A stretch of DNA of 11,190 nucleotides. It comes from Rhodospirillales bacterium. Lineage in GTDB: Bacteria > Pseudomonadota > Alphaproteobacteria > Rhodospirillales > Defluviicoccaceae. Below, piece by piece: positions 1-5,621 of the stretch. The stretch is taken from the NCBI GenBank assembly GCA_030622775.1, contig JAUXFS010000014.1, positions 1-11,190 of the forward strand. Direction: 5' to 3'. Both the position numbers and the translations under genes were made by a program. The notes beneath the pieces are model-generated. The model was not told the origin of the DNA. It did not search any database and saw only the letters and a list, made by a program, of their open reading frames with translations. Each line of letters starts with the position of its first letter. The first letter of the stretch is position 1.

Positions 1-1
1 G

Positions 2-181
2 GTTGGCTGCTATATACTTGCTGTTGGGTGACCAAACTGGTCCTCTCAGAATGCCATCTATATTAGTAATCCTGACCGGATCGCCATTAGTAGAAGAGAC
101 GATCCAAAGATTACCGTTAGGCCAATCTTCCTCCTCAGGCAAATCCTCAACCTTAGACGCAGTGCATCGATCGCATTTCGT
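2..181 (-). pseudogene. Fragment of a TolB/PD40-type beta-propeller protein, no start codon
   Basis: Read on the minus strand, this frame stays open from a TGA at 182-184 to the left edge. It encodes NLWIVSSTNGDPVRIT and then GPVWSPNSKYIAAN. This is the signature of a PD40/TolB beta-propeller blade: a 'LW-hydrophobic-x-x-x-x-G-x-P-x-x-I/L-T' strand pair, then 'WSP-[DN]-[SG]-K-x-I-A'. There is no ATG in the frame. A TTG at 140-142 is the only alternative start I see, with a weak GAGG before it, so the piece is more likely the 5'-truncated or frameshifted relic of a gene continuing left than an intact N-terminus. The stretch is visibly AT-richer than the rest of the window, which fits foreign or decaying DNA. 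The family assignment rests on one blade only. Confidence 0.45.
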
Positions 182-258
182 TCAAGGCCGTGGCGCTTGA
201 GCAAAGACTCCAACATCGTGTCAATCCTGACTACCGCACGGATTGAGGTTCGTGTAAT

Positions 259-272
259 TTGACTTTGGTCAA
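259..272. promoter_or_regulatory. FNR/DNR-type box, distal copy
   Basis: TTGACTTTGGTCAA is a perfect inverted repeat of TTGAC around four bases. It matches the TTGAY-N4-RTCAA architecture bound by Crp/Fnr regulators of the FNR/DNR/NnrR branch. It lies 152 bases upstream of the Crp/Fnr-type gene at 425, whose recognition helix has the matching E-x-x-S-R signature. It could activate a promoter near 300-310 or serve a second operator role. No convincing -10 is visible. Confidence 0.55.
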
Positions 273-372
273 GCCCGCGCGCCTCGGAATGCGAAATAAG
301 AGGTCCGAGAACAGGCTTCGTCCGACGACTTGCCCCTTCGCAACCGCAGCATTGCGCGAGCGCGGAATGCTC

Positions 373-386
373 TTGACATTTATCAA
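373..386. promoter_or_regulatory. FNR/DNR-type box overlapping the -35 of the regulator gene
   Basis: TTGACATTTATCAA matches the FNR-family consensus (TTGAT-N4-ATCAA) at nine of ten half-site positions. Its first six bases are also the candidate -35 hexamer of the downstream gene. Binding here should therefore exclude RNA polymerase, which suggests negative autoregulation. The box centre is only about 45 bases before the start codon, too close for a classical activating position unless the leader is almost absent. Confidence 0.6.
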
Positions 387-401
387 GGCATGGTCTGTCA
401 T
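373..401 (+). promoter_or_regulatory. Candidate sigma-70 promoter of the Crp/Fnr gene
   Basis: The -35 is a perfect TTGACA (373-378). After 17 bases comes TGTCAT (396-401), a weak -10 with four of six consensus positions. Transcription would start near 408, leaving a leader of about 17 bases that contains the AGGAGG ribosome-binding site. Confidence 0.4.
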
Positions 402-412
402 CGATCAGTTTT

Positions 413-418
413 AGGAGG
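413..418 (+). promoter_or_regulatory. Ribosome-binding site deciding the Crp/Fnr start
   Basis: A perfect AGGAGG directly abuts the ATG at 419 and lies six bases before the in-frame ATG at 425. The spacing favours 425 as the true start; an ATG touching the Shine-Dalgarno sequence would be poorly used. Confidence 0.7.
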
Positions 419-424
419 ATGCCC

Positions 425-1114
425 ATGCGCCCTCGGGATGTCCCCGTCGTTCGCGAGTTGGCTTTGTTCGTCGGGATGGAGGAGGCCAATTTCGCCACCC
501 TGGTCAACGCCGCCTATCTCCAACGATTTCCGCCCCAGGTTCAGTTGATCACCGAGGGCGATTCACCGGACTTCCTCTATGTGATCGTCGAGGGGTCGAT
601 CGAGGTGTTCGCGCGATCCAACCGTCGGCGAACGACCATCGATATCTTTCGCCCGGTGGCGACGTTTGTCCTTGCCGCGGTCCTCATGGACGCTCCTTAC
701 CTGATGTCCGGCCAGACGTTGGAGCGGTCTCGCCTGCTGATGATCCCGGCCGAGGACATACGCTTGATGATGGAGCAGGACGCGGAATTCGCTCGGGCCA
801 TCGTTCGCGAGCTCGCCACCCGTGATCGTTCGATGATCAAAGCCCTCAAGAACCAGAAGCTCCGCACGGGGATCGAACGTCTCGCCAATTACATCTTGCG
901 AGAGCACGAGGAGCAGGGCTCGCACGGGTCTTTGACGCTATGCATCGACAAACAGACCCTGGCGGCGCTCCTCGGAATGACGCCCGAAAGCCTCTCGCGC
1001 GCGTTCGCGACACTGGCGCCTTACGGTGTCGACGTGCACGGGCCGGATATTCGATTGTCGAAGCTCGATGATCTGGAAAGGCTCGCCAAACCGAACACGC
1101 TCATCGACGGATAG
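425..1114 (+). CDS. Crp/Fnr-family transcriptional regulator (DNR/NnrR-like, no Fe-S cysteines)
   Basis: This is a 229-residue Crp/Fnr regulator. Residues about 11-108 form the cyclic-nucleotide-binding-type beta-roll (LITEGDSPDFLYVIVEGSIEV). Residues 111-142 are the long dimerisation helix, and about 173-197 the winged helix-turn-helix. The recognition helix reads TPESLSRAF. E188, S191 and R192 reproduce the E-x-x-S-R contact pattern that, in FNR, reads TTGA half-sites, and two TTGAC palindromes lie just upstream. The only cysteine (C173) is next to the DNA-binding domain. The N-terminal cysteine cluster of oxygen-sensing FNR is absent, so it resembles DNR/NnrR-type (NO- or haem-related) or ligand-free members. 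The effector cannot be read from sequence. It converges on the DUF1190 operon, so a regulatory link to the neighbouring cluster is possible but unproven. Confidence 0.9.
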   Translation: MRPRDVPVVRELALFVGMEEANFATLVNAAYLQRFPPQVQLITEGDSPDFLYVIVEGSIEVFARSNRRRTTIDIFRPVATFVLAAVLMDAPYLMSGQTLERSRLLMIPAEDIRLMMEQDAEFARAIVRELATRDRSMIKALKNQKLRTGIERLANYILREHEEQGSHGSLTLCIDKQTLAALLGMTPESLSRAFATLAPYGVDVHGPDIRLSKLDDLERLAKPNTLIDG

Positions 1115-1141
1115 CGTTTGAACAAAGACAGAGCGATGTAA

Positions 1142-1160
1142 CGTCAACGCAAGTCGGTAC
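1142..1160 (+). repeat. Intergenic repeat, copy 1 (degenerate)
   Basis: TCAACGCAAGTCGGTAC matches the reverse complement of the copy at 9498-9515 at 13 of 18 positions and copy 2 (4033-4050) at 12 of 18. It lies between the convergent Crp/Fnr and DUF1190 genes. On its own it would be weak; the pattern of three intergenic copies makes it worth listing. I see no hairpin plus T-run terminator in this 66-base gap. Confidence 0.4.
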
Positions 1161-1180
1161 CATATGTCAGACCTGGGCCA

Positions 1181-1699
1181 CTAGCTTGCTGAACTCATCG
1201 ATCGAGACCCGAAGCCGCCGCGCGCGACCGTGCGGGTTCGGACCCGGGGTCGTACGGTTTGTGACTTGGCGACTTGCGCGCGGCCGCTGCTCGACACGCT
1301 TCCGGTGCTGACGCCGCCGCTGGTGTAGAAACGGTCGGGGGCTCTGCTGGGGCGGTAGAGCGGTTGCGAAAAGATGCCCGCCGCCGATCCGCGCGGCGCC
1401 AGCATATAGCCGGCCATGAACGGCAGCCAGTATGACCCGGTCGACGACCGATAGCACCGGTCGCGGCCGTAGTCGGCGTAGCAGTTCGAGGATGTCTGGT
1501 AACGCGGAGCGACTTCTTCATGCACCGCCTTGGCCTTGTCGAATTCGGCGCGGCATGTCGGTTCGTCCTGCACCCCGGCGGCGATGCACGCCTCCACCGA
1601 TTGGTAAGTGAGGACTTCTTCTTTCGATTCGCCGCAGGCGCCGACGGTCAGTACGCCCGCCCCGAGCACGGCCATTTTGAAGGTGATCGAGTGTTTCAT
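1181..1699 (-). CDS. yjfM: DUF1190 (YjfM/YgiB) family lipoprotein
   Basis: A 172-residue protein with a lipoprotein signal: a basic start, a hydrophobic stretch and the lipobox VGAC with C22 as the lipidated cysteine. The start ATG has GGAG at good distance. The mature part carries the DUF1190 hallmarks known from E. coli YgiB/YjfM: YQSVEACIAAG, then CYADYGRDRC, then SYWLPFMAGYML (89-100), and a basic C-terminus with TRTVARGGFGSRS. Four mature cysteines (C38, C49, C73, C82) sit in two pairs that could form disulfides in the periplasm. It is the last gene of the minus-strand operon, 16 bases after DUF350. The function is unknown. In E. coli its relatives are encoded next to the YgiC/YjfC ligase, and this window has that ligase too, although in the divergent operon. 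Confidence 0.9.
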   Translation of the reverse strand: MKHSITFKMAVLGAGVLTVGACGESKEEVLTYQSVEACIAAGVQDEPTCRAEFDKAKAVHEEVAPRYQTSSNCYADYGRDRCYRSSTGSYWLPFMAGYMLAPRGSAAGIFSQPLYRPSRAPDRFYTSGGVSTGSVSSSGRAQVAKSQTVRPRVRTRTVARGGFGSRSMSSAS

Positions 1700-1715
1700 C
1701 GGATGTGCTCCGTGC

Positions 1716-2129
1716 TCACGAAGTCATGCTGGCGGCATTCAGGATGCCGGCGATGAGCGACGACGCGCCGAGCCAGATGCCGGCGGCGATCTCGTTGTTC
1801 TCGATACGCTCGGATACCCGCGGCATCGGCAGCCGCACGAGCAAATAGACGATGATCTGCACGATCAGCGCGACCACGCCCCAGATGATCATTTCGAGGA
1901 TCGTTCGTGAACTGATCATGGCGCTCGCCAGCGGCAGGGCGAAACCGATCATGCTGCCCGAAAATGCGATCGCGGCGGCGACCGAGTTCTCCTTGATCAG
2001 CTTGATCTCGCTGTGCCGGGTGACGTTGGTATAGACCGCGACGAATACGATCATCAGGAGGAGGGAGGAGCCGAAGAACGCCAGGAATTCCGGCAGATCC
2101 GTCAAATAGATGGTGAGTTGCTCAATCAT
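1716..2129 (-). CDS. yjfL: DUF350 (YjfL) family inner-membrane protein
   Basis: A 137-residue integral membrane protein of typical length for the family. Four hydrophobic segments lie at about residues 14-34, 49-70, 78-98 and 113-132. The second and fourth carry the family's internal similarity: a charged N-E or E-N motif before each (ENSVAAAIAFSGSMIG and NNEIAAGIWLGASSLIAG), which suggests a duplicated two-helix hairpin. AAAGGCG precedes the ATG. It lies 88 bases after DUF2491 and 16 bases before DUF1190, so all three are probably on one transcript. DUF350 has no established biochemical role; its repeated company with PspA-like proteins and YjfC points to the envelope. Confidence 0.92.
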   Translation of the reverse strand: MIEQLTIYLTDLPEFLAFFGSSLLLMIVFVAVYTNVTRHSEIKLIKENSVAAAIAFSGSMIGFALPLASAMISSRTILEMIIWGVVALIVQIIVYLLVRLPMPRVSERIENNEIAAGIWLGASSLIAGILNAASMTS

Positions 2130-2217
2130 TCAATTCGCCTTTGCGGAAGCTCCGCTCGTGTTGTTGGGGACGTTCCTGTCGCGGACGTTCGTTCGGCCGC
2201 CGGTTCCGATCTTCTGG

Positions 2218-2910
2218 TCAAATGACTTTCACCGTGGGGAGGTCGAGATCCACGCCGATCATGAGTTCCACCGTCTTTTCCCCTTCGTAGGCCTCGATCG
2301 TGATCAACAGGTACTCGTTCTTTTTTCCCTCTTCCAGGTTGCGGCCGAACAGCATGACCTGCTGGACGACGTCTTCCGCTTCCTCGGTTTCGCCATCTTC
2401 GTAAACTTCCTCGGTGAACACCACCGGATCGGCGTGGCCCGGCGTGGTGTCGAACCAAATACGTTCATACTCCGTGCCGTCGGCGAGCCGGTAGGTGGGC
2501 GCGCCGATTTTGCCGCCCTTCGCGGTCCATTGCGCCCATTCCCCCTTGCTACCCGGATAGATACTCTCATAGGGCACATAAAGGGTGATTTCCTCGACAT
2601 GCTGGTCCTCGACGCCGTTGACCGTGAGGATCTGGATCATCGTGTGGTTCTCGGCGTAATAGCGGTGCACGTACGTATCGTCGCCGAGATCGACGAACCC
2701 CTGCGCGACGATCAGGATCGTTTCCTCCGGCAACTCGACATGCAGGTCGTCGGCGTGCATGCGCAACGGCAGGGTGTCGATATCGACCGCGGCGCCGATG
2801 CGCAAGCCCAGCGGCGTCGGCAATTCATCGTCCTCGCCGCCTTTGGAAAATCTTTTCTTGATGTCGCGCACGCCGCTCTTGAACAGCGATTTCATCGTGC
2901 CGCCGATCAT
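2218..2910 (-). CDS. yjfK: DUF2491 (YjfK) family protein
   Basis: A 230-residue soluble, acidic protein of the YjfK family. It contains LPTPLGLRIGAAVDIDTLPL (30-49), a conserved VELPEETILIVAQGFVDLG block, a HRYYAENHTMIQILTVNG block and a C-terminal EVYEDGETEEAEDVV stretch. I chose the ATG at 2910 because it overlaps the channel's stop as ATGA, the usual sign of translational coupling. An upstream ATG at 2982 would place 24 unconserved residues inside the channel gene, and an internal ATG at 2895 would also be possible. There is no signal peptide or membrane segment. Its biochemical role is unknown; it is cytosolic by inference and always seen with the YjfJ/PspA-type neighbours in E. coli. Confidence 0.88.
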   Translation of the reverse strand: MIGGTMKSLFKSGVRDIKKRFSKGGEDDELPTPLGLRIGAAVDIDTLPLRMHADDLHVELPEETILIVAQGFVDLGDDTYVHRYYAENHTMIQILTVNGVEDQHVEEITLYVPYESIYPGSKGEWAQWTAKGGKIGAPTYRLADGTEYERIWFDTTPGHADPVVFTEEVYEDGETEEAEDVVQQVMLFGRNLEEGKKNEYLLITIEAYEGEKTVELMIGVDLDLPTVKVI

Positions 2911-4019
2911 GTCGACAATCCTGGGCTTGGCGTCGCGTTGCCGGTGCGAGGCACGGCCAAACCCGCCTTTAGCGCCGGCCAATCGATCTCACCCGGCTCG
3001 ATCCTGCGCGCCGCCAGGAAATAGACAATGGTTCCGGGATTGATCCGGTGACCCGACGGCGCGTTTAGGATGAGGTCGTCGCCCAAGGCGCTTTCGGCGA
3101 CGCCGATCAAGGTCGCGTCGTGGTTTTCCTTCAACGTCGCGAACAGGGCGCCGTAACCCACCGTGTTGGCGTCCTCCGGCACCTTGAGACTGAATTGGGT
3201 CGGCCCCTCCAGGGTCGACAGCAACTGGCGCTGGACGCGGCTCGAGCCGGGGTCCTGGGCCGAGCGTACCATGAGCTCGATGGACAGCGAGACGGTGCAT
3301 TCGGCGTGCGCACAATGGGACTTGAGGAGGTCGGCGAAACTCTCGTGGTCGAAATAGGCGACGATATGGGCGTCGTGGTTGACCGCGGCGGCTCCCAATG
3401 CGGCGGCGAGGGTCTCGCTGTCGTCATGGCCGAGGGCGATGATGTACCCGGCGGTGGCCACCCCGGCGCGGGTCAGCACGTCCGGCGTGTTGAGCTCGGC
3501 GCCGCGGACGAAGTGCACCTGATCGGACATCGGGTTCTCGATGGCCTGGACCGTGCACAAGACGATTTGCCGGTCCTTTTCGGCGATATCGCCGCGGAGT
3601 TGATCGATCATCCGCTGGGTCCGGAAGCCATGCCAGCCGAGAATGACGATGTGATCCACCAGATTTTCGTAACTTGATTGTCCGCGCACGCCCTTGCTCC
3701 ATCGGTCGGATACTTGTTGCAGTGCCTTGGCGATGATCATCGTAAACAGCGCGATGCCACCGGGCATTATCCACAAGACGGTGAACAATCGCCCAGGCCA
3801 AGTGGACGGCGAGTAGTCGCCATAACCCACGGTGGTGGCGGTGGTCGCGTAAAAGTACCAGAATTTGCCGCCCTCGGCTATTTCTTCGCCGCCGGCAAGG
3901 GCGATCAGGGCCCAGGATATGGCGAAATGGCAAGCCGCGAGAACGAGGACCGTATCCCAACTCAGCCCGACGATCCTGGCGTAGATTCGTTTCGCGACTC
4001 TCGACAGAATGATATGCAT
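2907..4019 (-). CDS. 2-TM potassium-channel protein with cytosolic RCK/TrkA-N domain
   Basis: A 370-residue channel subunit. TM1 is at about 22-42, then a pore helix and the selectivity filter TVGYGD (63-68), and TM2 at about 78-99. A cytosolic regulator-of-K+-conductance part follows, with a Rossmann-type start IVILGWHGFRTQRMI (124-138), and a C-terminal TrkA-C-like portion with PEDANTVGYGALFATL (281-296). The layout is that of MthK/Kch-type channels. The nucleotide-binding loop is G-W-H-G-F rather than a canonical G-x-G-x-x-G, so the ligand may differ from NAD(H). It is the first gene of the minus-strand operon and its stop overlaps the DUF2491 start. No Shine-Dalgarno sequence is evident before its ATG. 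E. coli yjf operons lack this gene, so the channel is an extension of the set here. Confidence 0.93.
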   Translation of the reverse strand: MHIILSRVAKRIYARIVGLSWDTVLVLAACHFAISWALIALAGGEEIAEGGKFWYFYATTATTVGYGDYSPSTWPGRLFTVLWIMPGGIALFTMIIAKALQQVSDRWSKGVRGQSSYENLVDHIVILGWHGFRTQRMIDQLRGDIAEKDRQIVLCTVQAIENPMSDQVHFVRGAELNTPDVLTRAGVATAGYIIALGHDDSETLAAALGAAAVNHDAHIVAYFDHESFADLLKSHCAHAECTVSLSIELMVRSAQDPGSSRVQRQLLSTLEGPTQFSLKVPEDANTVGYGALFATLKENHDATLIGVAESALGDDLILNAPSGHRINPGTIVYFLAARRIEPGEIDWPALKAGLAVPRTGNATPSPGLST

Positions 4020-4032
4020 TCAAGTCAACCAA

Positions 4033-4050
4033 TATCAACGCGGATTGGTA
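4033..4050 (+). repeat. Intergenic repeat, copy 2
   Basis: TATCAACGCGGATTGGTA is the reverse complement of TACCAATCTGCGTTGATA at 9498-9515 with one mismatch (17 of 18). It lies only 14 bases upstream of the channel's start codon, in the divergent promoter region. Confidence 0.7.
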
Positions 4051-4059
4051 CTATACCAA
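4045..4059. repeat. Inverted repeat in the channel leader
   Basis: TTGGTA-CTA-TACCAA is a perfect 6-bp inverted repeat around three bases, overlapping the end of repeat copy 2. On the minus strand it contains TATAGT (4055-4050), a possible -10 for the channel operon, though no matching -35 is apparent. It could be an operator or simply part of the repeat element. Confidence 0.35.
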
Positions 4060-4147
4060 CCCGCGCGCACAGGGGACCACAAGCTCGTGGCAATGCACGA
4101 TTCCTGGCGGTTCGGGGTCCGTCCCACCAAATAATCACTTGATTTCC

Positions 4148-4175
4148 ATATTACGTGTAATATCTTACATGTGAA
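4148..4175. promoter_or_regulatory. Paired palindromic operator-like sites before DUF2170
   Basis: ATATTACGTGTAATAT (4148-4163) is a perfect 7-bp inverted repeat around GT. Its core TTACGTGTAA is repeated as TTACATGTGA at 4165-4174, in phase at 14 bases. The middle also forms TGTAA-TATC-TTACA (4156-4169). The block is AT-rich and sits 21-48 bases before the DUF2170 start, where an operator would lie. Tandem short sites with a constant period are typical of small dimeric repressors such as ribbon-helix-helix proteins. A TTGATT at 4139-4144 is the best -35 candidate, but no well-spaced -10 follows. Confidence 0.5.
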
Positions 4176-4195
4176 GAAACAAGCTGGTTGGACCG

Positions 4196-4819
4196 ATGGC
4201 ATCGAGAAAGTCATCCTACTATCAATCCCGCTACCGCTCACGCTTGCGCGAGCGGGGCTTCGTTAAGCGTGAGATTTGGATTCCGCCCGAATTCGTCAAG
4301 GTCCTCGAGGACTGTCAGGCGGCGCTCAGGTCGGGCGTTATTCCCTTCATTCCAAAAATCGGTAGGGAGAGAACCATGAGCCAAAACGGAAACTGGACTA
4401 CGGAGACCCTATGTGCGGCGTTGGCTCAATCGGAGCCCGCGTCGTCCGGCGATTTTGTCGTCGAACTTGTCGAAGGCGCCGATCCGGGGATTCTCATCAC
4501 CATGATGGAGTTCGGCGATCTGCCCCTCATCGTCAGCGTCAGCGGCGGCCAGATTTTGGTCGATACCCTGCTTTGGCCCGTGGATGACGTGGCCGATCCC
4601 GCCGCATTCAACGCGATGATCCTGAAAACCCACAAGCTCCTGGCCTTGTCGGCCTTCGGCATCCGCAAGGGGCCCGACGGAAAGGATTACTACGAACTGT
4701 TCGGCGCGCTCAGCGCGGGTTCGATTTTGGAATCGGTCATATTCGAAATCGAAACCCTGGCCGACAACGCGATGCAGCTCGCCGAGGCCTACCAAACGGA
4801 CATGAAGAAGGTCGCTTGA
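4196..4819 (+). CDS. yjfI: DUF2170 (YjfI) family protein with N-terminal basic extension
   Basis: A 207-residue protein. From residue about 65 it is a DUF2170/YjfI domain: WTTETLCAAL, then MMEFGDLPLIVSVSGGQILV, AAFNAMILKTHKLLALSAFGI and DYYELFGALS. About 60 residues precede it, with a basic start (SSYYQSRYRSRLRERG) and KREIWIPPEFVKVLEDCQ, a strand-then-helix pattern like ribbon-helix-helix antitoxins. The start is uncertain. The ATG at 4196 has no good Shine-Dalgarno sequence but keeps this coherent N-terminus, while an internal ATG at 4376 (M61) has GGGAGAG before it and would give a 147-residue protein close to E. coli YjfI length. Both forms may be made. It is the first gene of the plus-strand operon, downstream of the paired operator-like repeats. 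The molecular function is unknown. Confidence 0.85.
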   Translation: MASRKSSYYQSRYRSRLRERGFVKREIWIPPEFVKVLEDCQAALRSGVIPFIPKIGRERTMSQNGNWTTETLCAALAQSEPASSGDFVVELVEGADPGILITMMEFGDLPLIVSVSGGQILVDTLLWPVDDVADPAAFNAMILKTHKLLALSAFGIRKGPDGKDYYELFGALSAGSILESVIFEIETLADNAMQLAEAYQTDMKKVA

Positions 4820-4839
4820 ACGATTGCATCGCAACGCGC

Positions 4840-4869
4840 GCAACGAATTTGGCGGCAACGAATTTGGCG
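4840..4869 (+). repeat. Perfect 15-bp tandem duplication
   Basis: GCAACGAATTTGGCG occurs twice head to tail (4840-4854 and 4855-4869) in the 64-base gap between DUF2170 and the PspA-family gene, ending directly at the Shine-Dalgarno sequence. It looks like a recent slippage duplication. It would encode NEFG-GNEFG if the upstream ATG at 4824 were used. Confidence 0.85.
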
Positions 4870-4875
4870 AAGGAG
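4869..4875 (+). promoter_or_regulatory. Ribosome-binding site supporting a TTG start
   Basis: GAAGGAG lies eight bases before the TTG at 4884. No comparable site precedes the in-frame ATGs at 4824 or 4905, so it selects the TTG. Confidence 0.7.
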
Positions 4876-4883
4876 TAAGGCGT

Positions 4884-5576
4884 TTGAGTATTTGGGTAAA
4901 AGTCATGACGGCGGTCCGCGGTGGTGTCAACGAGGCCGGCGAGGCGATCGCCGACAACCAGGCGCTGCGCATTCTCGACCAGGAAATCCGCGACGCCGAC
5001 AACGAACTCGTCCGCTCGAAGGAAGCTCTGACCGGCATCATCGCCAAGCGCAAGCTCGGCGACAAAAAAGTCGAATCACTGAAGGCCTCGGCCAAGGAAT
5101 ATGAAGGCTACGCCATGCAGGCGCTCGACAAGGGCGACGAAACCCTGGCGACGGAGATCGCCGGCAAGATCTCCGGGATGGAAGCCGAGCTCGCCGGCGA
5201 GGAAGGCCTCGCCAAATCCTTCGCCGACAGCGAGGCGCAACTTCGCCGCGCCGTCGCCCAAACCGAGGCCAACTTGAAACGGCTCAAGCAGCAGGTCGAC
5301 ACGGTCAAGGCGACGGAAATGGTCCAACGCGCCCAAGCCGCGGTCGCGGCACGCTACTCCAGCGCCGATTCGAGCATGCGCAACGCCGTCGACAGTTTGG
5401 AGCGCCTGAAAACAAAACAGGCGGAACGCGCCGCGACGTTCGAAGCAGCCGACGAACTCGCCCGCTCGACCGAAGATGTCAGTCTCGACGACAAGCTCAA
5501 AGCCGCCGGGATCGTCCAGGGTGGCGCGAAGGGCGGCGACGTGCTGGCGCGGCTCAAGGCGCGGCGCGGCGCCTGA
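4884..5576 (+). CDS. yjfJ: PspA/IM30-family protein (YjfJ-like)
   Basis: A 230-residue, almost entirely helical protein of the PspA/IM30/Vipp1 family, subtype YjfJ. It starts with a short amphipathic helix (SIWVKVMTAVRGGVNEAGE), followed by NQALRILDQEIRDADNEL (25-42), long coiled-coil helices to about residue 190, the VKATEMVQRAQAAVAARYSS block (141-160) and the YJFJ-type tail LDDKLKAAGI...GGDVLARLKAR. Family members bind membranes through the first helix and polymerise to protect or remodel the inner membrane. The TTG start is chosen from the Shine-Dalgarno sequence and because E. coli YjfJ begins at the same point; the ATG at 4824 would add residues encoded by a tandem duplication. It follows DUF2170 and precedes the ligase, the E. 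coli I-J order. Confidence 0.92.
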   Translation: MSIWVKVMTAVRGGVNEAGEAIADNQALRILDQEIRDADNELVRSKEALTGIIAKRKLGDKKVESLKASAKEYEGYAMQALDKGDETLATEIAGKISGMEAELAGEEGLAKSFADSEAQLRRAVAQTEANLKRLKQQVDTVKATEMVQRAQAAVAARYSSADSSMRNAVDSLERLKTKQAERAATFEAADELARSTEDVSLDDKLKAAGIVQGGAKGGDVLARLKARRGA

Positions 5577-5621
5577 TCCGGCCGCGTCGCGCACCCGCCA
5601 AGCCGTCCGCGTTCACTCCGC

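Noticed and set aside
58..507. 149-codon minus-strand frame over the left end and the regulator's 5' end
   Set aside because: It runs antisense to the Crp/Fnr gene and its strong ribosome-binding site, has no recognisable domain, and competes with the beta-propeller frame in the same DNA.
1115..1180. Terminator between the convergent Crp/Fnr and DUF1190 genes
   Set aside because: No stem with a T-run on either strand could be found in this gap; only the degenerate repeat copy is seen.
2110..3024. 304-codon plus-strand frame
   Set aside because: It is antisense to DUF2491 and the end of the channel gene, both of which show clear family motifs. The frame is kept open by GC-rich codon bias.
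4824..4883. Twenty-residue N-terminal extension of the PspA-family protein from an ATG at 4824
   Set aside because: It is largely encoded by the 15-bp tandem duplication and has no ribosome-binding site, whereas the TTG at 4884 has GAAGGAG and matches the family's N-terminus.
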